A stretch of DNA of 64,000 nt from Treponema sp. Its GTDB lineage: Bacteria; Spirochaetota; Spirochaetia; Treponematales; Breznakiellaceae. The translations under genes and the position numbers were made by a program. This document shows positions 37,199 through 46,312 of this stretch, in pieces; the stretch's first letter is position 1; every line of letters begins with the position of its first letter. The DNA lies in NCBI GenBank assembly GCA_031266775.1, contig JAISAQ010000061.1:1-64000 (forward strand). The letters run 5' to 3'. The notes beneath the pieces are model-generated. The model saw only the letters and a list, made by a program, of their open reading frames with translations. It searched no databases and was not told the origin of the DNA.

Positions 37199-37227
37199 TT
37201 GAACAAGGCCCTTTTTTCGCGTATTGT
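37199..37227 (+). promoter_or_regulatory. Promoter placing a leaderless start at pheT (37234)
   Basis: TTGAAC (37199-37204), a 17-bp spacer and TATTGT (37222-37227) are followed by six T residues and the pheT ATG. It lies wholly in the pheS-pheT gap, so pheT may have its own leaderless transcript besides read-through. Confidence 0.6.
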
Positions 37228-37233
37228 TTTTTT

Positions 37234-39003
37234 ATGCCTAAAATTGAAGTAAACGAACAAGCCTTTTATACGCTGGCCGGATGTCCCGGCGGAAAAAGCC
37301 GCTGGAACACAAGGGAAGAACTGGAAGAAGCCCTCTCCTGTGCGAAGGCGGAACTGGATTCGGACGCGGAGTCTATGGACGGGAACATTCCCGTTTCCGA
37401 TCGTGTTCTTAAAATAGAGCTGAACGATACCAACAGGCCCGATCTCTGGGGAACCGCCGGCTGCGCCCGGCAGCTTAAAATTTACGGAGGCGGCGCAATT
37501 CCTTTGTATCCCTTTTTTTCTTCCCCGGAAAAAACGCTCCCGGCAAAACACAAGGTCATCGTTGAAAAAACGGTAAAACAGGTGCGGCCTTACCTTGCCG
37601 GTTTCGTCGCGTCAGGAAGGGCGATCACCGATCCTATGCTGCGGGACATGATACAAACGCAGGAAAAACTTGCGTGGAATTTCGGCCGCAAACGCAGGAC
37701 CATTTCCATGGGGCTGTACCGCACCGCCATCATAGGCTGGCCCATTATGTACCGGGCGGTAGATCCCGACAGCGTTTCTTTCATACCCCTCCAGTGGGAC
37801 ATGCCCCTTACCTTAAGGGAAATCCTCAGGCAGCATCCCAAAGGAAAAGAATATGCCTTTATACAGGAACACGAACCCCTTCATCCGCTGCTTGCCGATT
37901 CGTCGGGCGCCGTTCTTTCCTATCCGCCCATCATCAACTCGGCGGATCTCGGAGCCGTCAAGGCGGGGGACAGCAATCTCTTTGTGGAATTGACCGGAAC
38001 CGATCAAAGGGCGGTAACGCTGGCCGCGTCTATTGTAGCCTGCGATCTTGCGGACAACGGTTTTACCATTGAGCCTGTGGAAATCAATTACGAATACGAT
38101 ACGCCCTTTGGCAGAACCTGCGTTACTCCCTGGTACTTTCAGGAGCCGGTGTTCTGTTCGCTTTCGCGCATCGAAAAATATCTGGGTGAAAAAATAAGCG
38201 CCGCCGATTCGGTAAAGGCCCTTGCCCGCATGGGCGTCCGGGCGGAAGAAGCCCGCGACGCCGAAAGAGGTTCCCAGGGCGGCCCCGTGCCCGGCGTAAG
38301 GGCGTTTCCCCCCGAATACCGCAACGATTTTCTTCATGCCGCGGATGTAATGGAAGATGTTATGATGGGCCGGGGACTTTCAACGTTTAAACCCCTGCGT
38401 CCCCGGGATTTTACGGTTGGACGCCTTGCCCCCATTACCCTTTTCAGCCGCCGGGTCAAGGGCATTATGGCGGGCCTGGGTTATCAGGAGATGATCTACA
38501 ACTACCTGGGCTCAAAAAAAGATCTCGTGGAAAACATGGGAGGCTCTGGCGGGCGCATCATCCGCATCAGCAATCCCATGACGGAGAACTACGAGTACGT
38601 GCGCGACTCTGTCCTCGCGTCACTGCTTGAAAGCGAAGCGGTTTCGGGCCACGCCGCGTATCCGCACCGCATCTTCGAAACAGGCAAAGTCGCCTACCGG
38701 GACGCTTCGGAAAACACGGGAGCGGCGACACGGCAGTACCTTGGTTTTCTTCACGCCGACAGGGACGCCGGTTTCAACACCGCGGCGGGACAGCTTCAAA
38801 CCCTTTTCTATTATCTTTCGCGCGATTACACAACCGTGGAATCGGATGATCCCCGCTTTATTCCCGGCCGCGCCGCGTCCATCGTATACAGGGGAAAGCC
38901 CGCCGGCGTATTCGGCGAAATACACCCCGCGATCCTTGAAAACTGGGGCATCACCGTTCCCTGCGCCGCCGGCGAAATGGATCTTGACGCGCTTATTGAA
39001 TAG
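37234..39003 (+). CDS. pheT: Phenylalanyl-tRNA synthetase beta subunit, archaeal/eukaryotic type
   Basis: A 589-residue beta subunit of the same PheRS, shorter than the roughly 800-residue bacterial beta chain and lacking its N-terminal tRNA-binding (EMAP-like) and C-terminal anticodon-type domains. It starts MPKIEVNEQAFYTLAGCPGG as in archaeal/eukaryotic beta subunits. The B3/B4 editing region (LNDTNRPDLWGTAGCARQLKIY, then VRPYLAGFVASGRAI) precedes B5 (FGRTCVTPWYFQEP) and the catalytic-like core DFTVGRLAPITLFSRRVKGIMAGLGYQEM. No Shine-Dalgarno is present. It is convergent with the RelE-type toxin gene. Confidence 0.96.
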   Translation: MPKIEVNEQAFYTLAGCPGGKSRWNTREELEEALSCAKAELDSDAESMDGNIPVSDRVLKIELNDTNRPDLWGTAGCARQLKIYGGGAIPLYPFFSSPEKTLPAKHKVIVEKTVKQVRPYLAGFVASGRAITDPMLRDMIQTQEKLAWNFGRKRRTISMGLYRTAIIGWPIMYRAVDPDSVSFIPLQWDMPLTLREILRQHPKGKEYAFIQEHEPLHPLLADSSGAVLSYPPIINSADLGAVKAGDSNLFVELTGTDQRAVTLAASIVACDLADNGFTIEPVEINYEYDTPFGRTCVTPWYFQEPVFCSLSRIEKYLGEKISAADSVKALARMGVRAEEARDAERGSQGGPVPGVRAFPPEYRNDFLHAADVMEDVMMGRGLSTFKPLRPRDFTVGRLAPITLFSRRVKGIMAGLGYQEMIYNYLGSKKDLVENMGGSGGRIIRISNPMTENYEYVRDSVLASLLESEAVSGHAAYPHRIFETGKVAYRDASENTGAATRQYLGFLHADRDAGFNTAAGQLQTLFYYLSRDYTTVESDDPRFIPGRAASIVYRGKPAGVFGEIHPAILENWGITVPCAAGEMDLDALIE

Positions 39004-39047
39004 GAGATTCCCCCTGCCGCCCGTATCGGCATAGCTATACCGCAACT

Positions 39048-39374
39048 TCAGGTATTGAACAATGTCCGCTTAAAAACACGATTTTGTCCAATAATTTTAT
39101 ATATTTCCATCTTGTCCCTTTTCCCTATACTCCGTATTTCGATTATTTCTATCTCGTTTTTTATTATTCTATAAACAATTCTATACGCTTTCTTTGCTGC
39201 ATATATTTTATAGTATCCGGTCAAATCGATATTGTTTTTATTTCCCAAGGTTTCACCAATAAACGGATTCTCCTTTAATTTATCAATCTTTTCATTGACT
39301 TGTTTTTTTATGCTTCCGTCAAGAGATGTATAATCCTCAGCGGCTTCAGGAATAAATTGAATTTCAAAACTCAT
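39048..39374 (-). CDS. RelE/ParE-family toxin
   Basis: A 108-residue type II toxin, MSFEIQFIPEAAEDYTSLDGSIKKQVNEKIDKLKENP, then YYKIYAAKKAYRIVYRIIKNEIEIIEIRSIGKR, the standard RelE/ParE fold with the KAYRIVYRI core. RelE-type members cleave ribosome-bound mRNA; ParE-type poison gyrase; sequence alone does not separate them here. I start it at 39374, where ATGA overlaps the antitoxin stop; eight more codons upstream are open. It is AT-rich against a GC-rich background. It ends 45 bp from the pheT stop, convergent. Confidence 0.9.
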   Translation of the reverse strand: MSFEIQFIPEAAEDYTSLDGSIKKQVNEKIDKLKENPFIGETLGNKNNIDLTGYYKIYAAKKAYRIVYRIIKNEIEIIEIRSIGKRDKMEIYKIIGQNRVFKRTLFNT

Positions 39375-39646
39375 GTTTCTTTCCGGATATTTTCCCATGG
39401 GATATTGTTCCCGGGATCATATTTTTTCGATCTTTTTTCCACCAGGTTTCTTATCTCGAATTGTTCAAATATTTCTTCAATGTTTTTTAAATGTTCATAT
39501 TCATCATAGGAAAGCAAGACCGCTTCCATGTTGTTGTTTTTTAATATGTATACTGCCTTTCCGGAATCCGACAGCTCCCGGATAGTCTGGGTAAGCTCTT
39601 TCTGAAGCCGGGTTATGGGAACCATTTGCTTAGTTTCTATCAACAT
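39371..39646 (-). CDS. Phd/YefM-family antitoxin
   Basis: A 91-residue antitoxin. Residues 1-55 match the Phd/YefM DNA-binding fold (MVPITRLQKELTQTIRELSDSGKAVYILKNNNMEAVLLSYDEYE); the C-terminal IEEIFEQFEIRNLVEKRSKKYDPGNN would neutralise the toxin. AAGGAG lies 6 nt before the ATG at 39646, which I prefer over an in-frame ATG 12 codons upstream. It overlaps the toxin gene by 4 nt. Autoregulation is likely through the palindrome over its -10. Confidence 0.9.
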   Translation of the reverse strand: MLIETKQMVPITRLQKELTQTIRELSDSGKAVYILKNNNMEAVLLSYDEYEHLKNIEEIFEQFEIRNLVEKRSKKYDPGNNIPWENIRKET

Positions 39647-39663
39647 ATATTTCTCCTTACTAA

Positions 39664-39700
39664 TATACATAGTATAATACATATTTTACTACAATGTCAA
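39664..39700 (-). promoter_or_regulatory. Promoter and palindromic operator of the RelE-type pair
   Basis: Minus-strand TTGACA (39700-39695) and TATACT (39676-39671) are 18 bp apart. The inverted repeat TATAC-ATA-GTATA (39664-39676) covers the -10 and the predicted start point, the expected site for antitoxin autorepression. Confidence 0.7.
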
Positions 39701-39750
39701 GAGGGCTTGAGGGATAAAAAGGAAGCGGAAAAACCATGCCATGCGTATAA

Positions 39751-39779
39751 TTGACAGCTGTATTTTCCTCCGGTACTAT
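39751..39779 (+). promoter_or_regulatory. Promoter placing a leaderless start at 39786
   Basis: A perfect TTGACA (39751-39756), a 17-bp spacer and TACTAT (39774-39779) are followed by six bases (TATTTT) and the ATG at 39786. No Shine-Dalgarno sequence is present. Confidence 0.75.
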
Positions 39780-39785
39780 TATTTT

Positions 39786-41603
39786 ATGAAAAAGCTGCCC
39801 GTTCTTTTCCTGTGCGCCCTTGCCTTTTTTTCCTGTTCCCGCGAAGAAGAGCTTTCTATTGAAGAAATAAATGCCGTCACAGGCGGGGGCATCGACTACA
39901 TACTCGAAAAAACGGTAAGCAAGCCCTGGAGGGGGGAGTCTTTTCTTCCCGGAAGACTCGGGGGGATCTGGCGCAGCGCCGTTCCGGCGGACCCCAAGAG
40001 TTTCAACGATCACATAGCCGAACAGGACTCTTCTACCGCCGCCGTGGTGGCGATGATGAGGGACTACCTTGCCGATTACGACGTATCCGCGCGAAAATGG
40101 GTGCCCCGGTGCGCGTTCTTTGAAGTCCGGGCCGACGAGGAAGCGGAAACGCTCGACGTGATCTACACCCTGCGCGACAATCTGTACTGGAGTTACTACG
40201 GCTCCGGTAAAAAGATCCCCGTTACAAGCGACGACGTCGTCTTCTGGTACAACGAAATAGACGGGAATCCCGCGTTTCAGGGTTCCGGCTATACCGGGCA
40301 GTTTCTTGTCATGAAAGACGGAACAAGGGCCCACATCGACATAGAAAAAATCAACGACAAGCAGTTCGTTTTTCATTTTCCCCGCATTGTGGCGGAGCCG
40401 GTCTTTTCCACCAATCTCCAGATCTCCCCGCGCATAGACTACGAACAGGCGTACCGCGAGCGGGGCGCCGAGGGGGTGAGGGATCTCTTCAACATCAAAA
40501 CAGACCCGCGCCTTATTCCGTCCATGGGAAAATGGTTCCTTGCCGAATACACCGCGGGCCAGCGCCTTGTGTACAAACGGAATCCCGACTACTGGGACAA
40601 AGACAGCGGCGGCGTTTCCATTCCCTACACGGAGGAAGAAATCGTCCGCATTATCCCCGAGGAAAACACCCAGTATCTTCTTTTCAAGCAGGGGGAAATA
40701 GAAACCTACGCGCCGAGACCTGAGGATCTTGACGAACTTACAGGCGCGGAAAATGCCGATTACACGGTGTTCAACGCCGAAGGCTCCCTGAGCGCCTCCT
40801 TTTGGACCTTCAACCAGAATCCGAAAAACAGGAACACTCCCCAATACGAATGGTTCACCAAGAAAGAATTCCGCCAGGCAATGAGCTGCCTGCTTAACAG
40901 GGAGCGCATCGTGGCGCAGGTGTACCGGGGGCTTGCCGAACCCAAACTCGATATTTTTCCCGAACCGAATCCCTACTACAACGCGGACATTACCCTTTCG
41001 TATCTCTACAATCCCGAACGGGCGTTTCGGTTCCTTGAACAGGCGGGCATGAGGCGGGACATTTCCGGCGTTCTGCGGGATGAAAAAAACCGGCCGGTTG
41101 TCTTTGACCTTACCATACGATCCGAAAGCGCCATGGTGTCCGATATCGCGTCCATCATCATGGCGGACCTTTCCAACGCCGGAATAACGGTAAACATACG
41201 GGTCATCGATTTTCAGAAAATGGTTGAACAGCTTTTTACAACCTTTGAATGGGATTCGATGATCATGGGGCTTTCGGGAAACCAGGTTTTTCCCACCGGA
41301 GGAAGCAACGTGTGGCCTTCCGCCGGGAACCTTCACTTCTGGTACCCCCTGCAGAAAGAGCCCGCGACGGACTGGGAAGCGCGCCTTGACTTCCTCTACA
41401 ACGAAGGGGCCTTTACAATAGACAGGGAAAAGGCGCAGGGTATCTGGGATGAATTTCAGCGCGTGCTTCTGGAACAGTGCCCCATGATATACCTTATAAG
41501 GCCGCGTTCGTTCTTCGCCCTGCAAAACCGCTGGGATTTTTCCAACGCGTACTTCGACAACCTTTCGGGTTTTGAATCAAGCCACATATTCTTAAAGCCA
41601 TGA
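39786..41603 (+). CDS. Extracellular solute-binding lipoprotein, family 5 (peptide)
   Basis: A 605-residue binding protein with a lipoprotein signal (MKKLPVLFLCALAFFSC, lipidated Cys17). The SBP_bac_5 body includes RRDISGVLRDEKNRPVVFDLTIRSESAM and the lobe-2 FTTFEWDSMIMGLSG region. The ligand is probably an oligopeptide, judged only from the transporter type. I start it at 39786 because the lipobox spacing is then normal and a promoter abuts it; an in-frame ATG at 39741 would put 15 residues before the signal. It overlaps the permease gene (ATGA) and heads a system of two permeases and two ATPases. Confidence 0.93.
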   Translation: MKKLPVLFLCALAFFSCSREEELSIEEINAVTGGGIDYILEKTVSKPWRGESFLPGRLGGIWRSAVPADPKSFNDHIAEQDSSTAAVVAMMRDYLADYDVSARKWVPRCAFFEVRADEEAETLDVIYTLRDNLYWSYYGSGKKIPVTSDDVVFWYNEIDGNPAFQGSGYTGQFLVMKDGTRAHIDIEKINDKQFVFHFPRIVAEPVFSTNLQISPRIDYEQAYRERGAEGVRDLFNIKTDPRLIPSMGKWFLAEYTAGQRLVYKRNPDYWDKDSGGVSIPYTEEEIVRIIPEENTQYLLFKQGEIETYAPRPEDLDELTGAENADYTVFNAEGSLSASFWTFNQNPKNRNTPQYEWFTKKEFRQAMSCLLNRERIVAQVYRGLAEPKLDIFPEPNPYYNADITLSYLYNPERAFRFLEQAGMRRDISGVLRDEKNRPVVFDLTIRSESAMVSDIASIIMADLSNAGITVNIRVIDFQKMVEQLFTTFEWDSMIMGLSGNQVFPTGGSNVWPSAGNLHFWYPLQKEPATDWEARLDFLYNEGAFTIDREKAQGIWDEFQRVLLEQCPMIYLIRPRSFFALQNRWDFSNAYFDNLSGFESSHIFLKP

Positions 41604-42688
41604 AGAGGGGAGGCGTCGCCGGAGCCGCGGCGTATATAGCGGGGCTGCTGTATCTTTTAAGGAGGAAGGCGCCCCTTGCCTCCTATATTGCCGGCCGCCT
41701 TCTTACCATGGTTGTCATGCTCTTTATTTTGGGCCTTGCCGTCTTCGGCCTCATGGAGCTTGCCCCGGGGGACATTGTCGATCAGATCATGCTCCAGCAG
41801 CTTTTCAGCGAAAACCAGGGCAGGGCAGGACAGGACAGGGACGCCCTTTCCATGGAGCAGCTTGAGGCGCGGCGGAAAAGCCTGGGCCTGGATCAGCCTT
41901 TTTATGTACAGTATTTCAAATGGCTTAACAGGGTAATTGTGCACCACGATCTTGGCGTAAGCCTTATTTCCCGCGCGCCCGTTTCGTTTCTTATCGCCTC
42001 GCGGCTGCTTAATTCGGTTGTCCTTAACCTCATATCGCTTGTGCTCATCACGTTCTTCTCGTTTCTCCTGGGGGTCTACTTTTCAACCAAAGCCGGAACC
42101 GCCGCGGATCTTGCGGTAACTTTTTTCGCGCTGGTGCTTCACGCCTTTCCCGGCATTCTGCTCCTCATACTGCTGCAACTTTTCGCGTCGGCGACAGGCG
42201 CCTTTCCCGTAACGGCGTATCCTTCCTTTCCGTTTTCACAGGCGCCCGGCCGTTTTGTCTTTTCCTACATGCACCACATCTTTCTTCCGCTGCTCGCCGC
42301 GTTTCTGGGGGGCATAGGGGGAACGCTTCGCATGATACGGGCCACCATGCTTGACCAGCTGGGCCAGCCGTACATTACAAGCCTCCGTTCAAGGGGCATA
42401 GCCGAATGGCGCGTCTACTTCAGCCACGCGTTCAGGAACACCCTTAACCCCTACATCACAGGGAGCGCAAACCTGCTTGCAAGCCTCTTTTCGGGATCGC
42501 TGATCCTTGAAATCATCTTCGCCTACCCCGGCATAGGAAGGCTCATGTATGAAGCTGTTTTACAGGAGGACATTAACCTCGTCCTTTCAAACATCATGTT
42601 CATTTCCTTCCTCGTACTCCTGGGAATGGTGCTGGCGGATATACTGCTCGCCCTTGTAGACCCAAGAATAAGGTACGGGAAAGAATGA
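41600..42688 (+). CDS. Peptide ABC transporter permease (OppB/DppB type)
   Basis: A 362-residue inner membrane permease. An extra N-terminal hydrophobic segment (GGVAGAAAYIAGLLYLL) precedes the normal first helix (LLTMVVMLFILGLAVFGLMELAPGDIVDQIM). The loop has an acidic/Gln insert (SENQGRAGQDRDALSMEQLEARRKSLGLDQPFYVQYFKWL). The EAA loop is ATMLDQLGQPYITSLRSRGI, and the protein ends LLALVDPRIRYGKE. It overlaps both neighbours by 4 nt (ATGA), so binding protein and both permeases form one coupled unit. Confidence 0.93.
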   Translation: MKRGGVAGAAAYIAGLLYLLRRKAPLASYIAGRLLTMVVMLFILGLAVFGLMELAPGDIVDQIMLQQLFSENQGRAGQDRDALSMEQLEARRKSLGLDQPFYVQYFKWLNRVIVHHDLGVSLISRAPVSFLIASRLLNSVVLNLISLVLITFFSFLLGVYFSTKAGTAADLAVTFFALVLHAFPGILLLILLQLFASATGAFPVTAYPSFPFSQAPGRFVFSYMHHIFLPLLAAFLGGIGGTLRMIRATMLDQLGQPYITSLRSRGIAEWRVYFSHAFRNTLNPYITGSANLLASLFSGSLILEIIFAYPGIGRLMYEAVLQEDINLVLSNIMFISFLVLLGMVLADILLALVDPRIRYGKE

Positions 42689-43794
42689 AATTCCTCCGCT
42701 ACCTCAAAAAACGGCCCATCGCGGCGGTGAGCCTGGTTTTCCTTGTCCTGCTTTACCTTGTGATGCTCTTTGCCGAATTTATCGCGCCCTGCAGCCCCAC
42801 GTCATCTTTCGGGAACGCGGCGTACCACCCGCCCAACATCCGTTTCTACCGTGAAGAAGGGGGGCCGCCGAAACCCGGCGCGCAGGAAGCGCGGGTAATA
42901 AACACCGTCAACTGGAAGTACGCGCGGGTGCGCGGCCGCTACGAAGAGATCCGCTTGTTCGCCCGGGGCGAGCCGTACAAACTCTGGGGCATCTTCAGGG
43001 CGGAACGCCATCTTTTTACCACGGGGCCCGGATCGTACCCCGCGTTTTTTATGGGGGCGGATCATCTGGGGAGGGATCTTTTTTCACGCATCATCTACGG
43101 GAGCCGCATATCGCTGACCATAGGCTTTGCGGCGACCGCCGTCTCGCTCTTCCTTGCCGTGCTTTTGGGCGGGCTCGGCGGCTATTTCGGCGGCTTTACC
43201 GACTGGACCATTATGCGCTTTTCGGAATTTTTCATGCTTGTTCCGGGGCTGTACCTTATCCTCTTTCTCCGCTCGCTGCTTTCCTCCTCCATGGATTCAG
43301 GAGGGGCCTACATGATGATCACTATCATCCTTTCGCTTGTGGGCTGGCCCGGCTCGGCGCGGACCGTGCGGGGCATGGTTCACGCTGTTAAACGGGAAGA
43401 GTTTGTCCTTAACGCGCAGCTTGAAATGATCCCCGCCCCGGTGATCATCATGCGTTTCATCATTCCCCAGATAGCGAGCCTTCTTATTGTCAGCATTGCC
43501 CTTTCCATTCCGGGCTTCATCATGACCGAGACGACCCTTTCCTACCTGGGGCTGGGCATTACAGACCCCGCCGTAAGCTGGGGATCTCTTATCAGGCGGG
43601 ACATTTCCACGCTGTCAAACCTGCGGAATTATCCCTGGCTGCTTTTTCCCGTGTGGTTCCTTCTTGCCGTCACGCTTGCCTTTAATTTCATCGGCGACGC
43701 CCTGCGGGACTACTACGATCCCTACCACACGATTTTTCCCCGTTTTATACGCCCAAAAGAAAAAAGGAAGAAATCAGGAAGCGGGCCCCTTTGA
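42685..43794 (+). CDS. Peptide ABC transporter permease (OppC/DppC type)
   Basis: A 369-residue permease. After the first helix (AAVSLVFLVLLYLVMLFAEFIAPCSPTSSFGN) there is a long periplasmic insert of about 90 residues (NIRFYREEGGPPKPGAQEARVINTVNWKYARVR) before FMGADHLGRDLFSRIIYGSRIS, the family landmark; this insert explains the extra length over the common 280-300. The EAA loop reads AVKREEFVLNAQLEMI. It ends with a basic tail (RPKEKRKKSGSG). Its 3' end overlaps the convergent hemerythrin gene by 21 nt. Confidence 0.92.
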   Translation: MKFLRYLKKRPIAAVSLVFLVLLYLVMLFAEFIAPCSPTSSFGNAAYHPPNIRFYREEGGPPKPGAQEARVINTVNWKYARVRGRYEEIRLFARGEPYKLWGIFRAERHLFTTGPGSYPAFFMGADHLGRDLFSRIIYGSRISLTIGFAATAVSLFLAVLLGGLGGYFGGFTDWTIMRFSEFFMLVPGLYLILFLRSLLSSSMDSGGAYMMITIILSLVGWPGSARTVRGMVHAVKREEFVLNAQLEMIPAPVIIMRFIIPQIASLLIVSIALSIPGFIMTETTLSYLGLGITDPAVSWGSLIRRDISTLSNLRNYPWLLFPVWFLLAVTLAFNFIGDALRDYYDPYHTIFPRFIRPKEKRKKSGSGPL

Positions 43795-44193
43795 AACGGA
43801 CCTGATGTAGGCGGCGACTTTGACATCCTGGCCCTTGATGTGGGTAACCAGCCAGCCGCCTATCTTGTCGCGGACTTCGTTGACAAGTTCGCCGCTTGAG
43901 CCTTTCCACATTTCGCGCACCTTAAGATCGTGTATTACCGTCTTGAAACTGTCGTGGATTTTTTTATGGTTGGGATAATCGGGGTAGTTGTATTTCTGCT
44001 GCAGCATTTCTTCCTCGAAAAAATGCTTGATGGTGTAATCGTTAAGAAAATTAAGACTGTTTGACACCGCCTCCCCGCCCTTCCCCGACTCGATAGCGTC
44101 CATCAGGCCGTTGACGGCGGCAATGAGTTCCTTGTGCTGGCTGTCGATAACGCTGTGTCCTGTCTCCAGATCCTTTGTCCACTCGTACTTCAT
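43774..44193 (-). CDS. Bacteriohemerythrin (di-iron O2-binding protein)
   Basis: A 139-residue single-domain hemerythrin. The iron ligands are all readable: His20 in SQHKEL, His57 and Glu61 in HFFEEEM, His76 and His80 in HKKIH, His118 and Asp123 in HIKGQD. Such proteins bind O2 or NO and may act as oxygen sensor, carrier or detoxifier in anaerobes and microaerophiles. AGGGGG precedes the ATG. It sits on the opposite strand in the middle of a peptide transporter locus, its 3' end overlapping the permease gene by 21 nt, its 5' end 86 bp from the ATPase gene start. Confidence 0.94.
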   Translation of the reverse strand: MKYEWTKDLETGHSVIDSQHKELIAAVNGLMDAIESGKGGEAVSNSLNFLNDYTIKHFFEEEMLQQKYNYPDYPNHKKIHDSFKTVIHDLKVREMWKGSSGELVNEVRDKIGGWLVTHIKGQDVKVAAYIRSVSKGPAS

Positions 44194-44279
44194 GATCGCC
44201 CCCTAAAACCCGGACGGGGCCGGGCTTGTTTTCAAGACATATTTTTTCCAGTATACTCAAACAGCCGGGGAGTGCCAAT

Positions 44280-45266
44280 ATGCGGACGGGCGAAGCCCTT
44301 CTTGAAGTTGAAAATCTAACGGTCTCTTTTTCCACAAACAGGGGGCTTCACGCGGCGGTGCGGGGGCTTTCCTTTAGCCTCGATGCGGGGGAGATCCTTG
44401 GAATCGTGGGCGAAAGCGGCTCGGGAAAAAGCGTAAGCACACAGGCGATTCCTTCACTGCTGCCGAAAAACGCCCTTGTATCGGGTTCGGTACGCTACCG
44501 GGGCAAAGAACTTTTGGGACAAAGCGTTTCGTTTCTCAGGGAATACCGGGGGAAGAAGATAGGCATGATCTTTCAGGAACCCGGCCGCTCTTACGATCCC
44601 CTGCAAAATATGGAAAGCGTGTTTTTTGAGACCTTCAGAAACAGCGACAGGAGCATTACAAGGGACCTTTCCAGGGAAAAGGCCGCCGCCCTTCTTTCGG
44701 AGACGGGGCTTGAACGGGGAAGGGAACGGCTTTCAGGCTTTCCCCACCAGTTTTCAGGCGGGCAGCTCCAGCGCATAGGCATAGCCCTTGCGCTCGCGCA
44801 GGGATGCGATCTGCTTATAGCCGATGAACCGACAACCGCCCTTGATGTTACCATTCAAAAACAGATAGCGGCTCTGCTGCGGAGGCTGCGGGAAACGCGG
44901 AATATTTCCATTATCTTCATCAGCCACGACATTAACCTCGTGGCGGAAATTGCCGGCCGCATCCTTGTAATGTACGGCGGGCTCATTATGGAAGAAGGGA
45001 AATCGGCCATGTTCGCGGAGGGGGCCGTTCACCCGTATTCGAAAGCCCTGCTCGCCGCGTCCCCGCGCTTCGGCAGCCATTATTCGCGGGAAAGGCTGCG
45101 GACCATACCGGGCAGGGTAACGGACCCGGCTCAAACCGAACCGGGATGCCCCTTCGCCCCCCGCTGCGCGGAGGTGTCGGACGAATGCGGAAAAGGCGTG
45201 CCGCCCCTCCTCCCCCTTGACGGTGAAGGGCGACAGGCGCGCTGTGTGAGGATTCCATGGCGGTAA
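44280..45266 (+). CDS. Peptide ABC transporter ATPase (OppD/DppD type)
   Basis: A 328-residue ATPase. Walker A is GESGSGKSVSTQ, Q-loop MIFQEPGRSYDPLQNM, signature FSGGQLQRIGIALAL, Walker [15 protein letters not shown], and the H-loop FISHDINLV. The C-terminus has CPFAPRCAEVSDEC. The ATG at 44280 is preferred because GGGGAG lies 8 nt upstream; an in-frame ATG at 44226 would add 18 residues. It shares the locus with the permeases at 41600-43794 despite the intervening hemerythrin gene, and overlaps the next ATPase by 10 nt. Confidence 0.93.
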   Translation: MRTGEALLEVENLTVSFSTNRGLHAAVRGLSFSLDAGEILGIVGESGSGKSVSTQAIPSLLPKNALVSGSVRYRGKELLGQSVSFLREYRGKKIGMIFQEPGRSYDPLQNMESVFFETFRNSDRSITRDLSREKAAALLSETGLERGRERLSGFPHQFSGGQLQRIGIALALAQGCDLLIADEPTTALDVTIQKQIAALLRRLRETRNISIIFISHDINLVAEIAGRILVMYGGLIMEEGKSAMFAEGAVHPYSKALLAASPRFGSHYSRERLRTIPGRVTDPAQTEPGCPFAPRCAEVSDECGKGVPPLLPLDGEGRQARCVRIPWR

Positions 45267-46312
45267 TTACTGTTTCAAATCTACGGAAACGCTTTAATCT
45301 GGAGGCGGGTTTCTTCGCCCGTTTCGGGCGTTTTGTCGACGCGGTGCGCGGCCTCTCTTTCTCCATAAACAGGAACGAAAACTACGGCCTTGTCGGGGAA
45401 TCCGGCTGCGGCAAAACCACCGCCGCGCGGCTGCTTGTACGCATGTACGAACGCGACGGGGGAAGCATCTTCTTCCGCGATACCATCGACGTGTCCGCGC
45501 TCAAAAAGAAAGATCTAAGGGAATACCGCCAAAAAGTGAAGTACGTGTTTCAGGACCCCGCGCGTTCCCTTAACCCGCGCATGAGCGCCTATGAGGTGCT
45601 GGTCTCGGGGTACAGATGGTCGCCGGGCGCAATGCGGCAGGAGGAGATGCGCGGCGCGGAGAAGGGCGGAGAAAAACGGATCAGGGGGCACACCAGAGCC
45701 TGGGAAAAACAGGCGCGTGAAGAAGCGGGGGCCATACTGGAGGAAGTGGGGTTAAGCCGGGAGGATCTTGAAAAACGGCCCGCGGAATTTTCGGGGGGGC
45801 AGCGGCAGCGCATTTCCATAGCCCGGGGGCTCTTGATGAAACCGGATCTTCTTGTCTGCGATGAAATTGTTTCCGCCCTTGATGTTTCCATACAGGGGCA
45901 GATCCTCAACCTGCTTCTTGACCTGCGGGAAAAACGGGATCTTTCGTTTCTCTTCATTGCCCACGATCTCAGGGTTGCCTCTCATTTCTGCGACCGCATA
46001 GGCGTAATGTACAGGGGGGAACTCATGGAAGAGGCCCCCGCCGCCGGCCTCTGGAAAACGGGAAGCCACCCCTATACAAGGCTGCTCTTTTCATCGGCGC
46101 CGGGTCTTTCGGCGAGCGCGGGGCCCCAGGGGGAAACCGCGCCCGCACCGGTCCCACCCGCGCCGTCCGCGCCGCCCGAAGACGGAGGGGAAGGCGAAGA
46201 GCGGTGCTCCTTTGCCGGCCGCTGCCCCATTGCGGCACAACAATGTTTCGAAAGCCGTCCCCCTCTGCGCGAAACAGGCGGCGGTCATAAAATAAGATGC
46301 TTTAATGTCTAG
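45257..46312 (+). CDS. Peptide ABC transporter ATPase (OppF/DppF type)
   Basis: A 351-residue ATPase. Walker A is GESGCGKTTAARL, signature FSGGQRQRISIARGL, Walker B LLVCDEIVSALDVS (Cys and Ile replacing the common Ala and Pro), and the H-loop FIAHDLRV. Two features are unusual: a charged insertion between the Q-loop and signature (MRQEEMRGAEKGGEKRIRGH) and a Pro-rich linker (APAPVPPAPSAPPEDGGEGE) before the Cys-rich tail CSFAGRCPIAAQQC. It overlaps the lhr start by 8 nt. Confidence 0.92.
   Translation: MAVITVSNLRKRFNLEAGFFARFGRFVDAVRGLSFSINRNENYGLVGESGCGKTTAARLLVRMYERDGGSIFFRDTIDVSALKKKDLREYRQKVKYVFQDPARSLNPRMSAYEVLVSGYRWSPGAMRQEEMRGAEKGGEKRIRGHTRAWEKQAREEAGAILEEVGLSREDLEKRPAEFSGGQRQRISIARGLLMKPDLLVCDEIVSALDVSIQGQILNLLLDLREKRDLSFLFIAHDLRVASHFCDRIGVMYRGELMEEAPAAGLWKTGSHPYTRLLFSSAPGLSASAGPQGETAPAPVPPAPSAPPEDGGEGEERCSFAGRCPIAAQQCFESRPPLRETGGGHKIRCFNV

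Noticed and set aside
39660-41525. Minus-strand frame of 621 codons
   Set aside because: It lies antisense to a clear family 5 binding protein with lipobox and promoter; the long frame is a result of GC-rich codon use.
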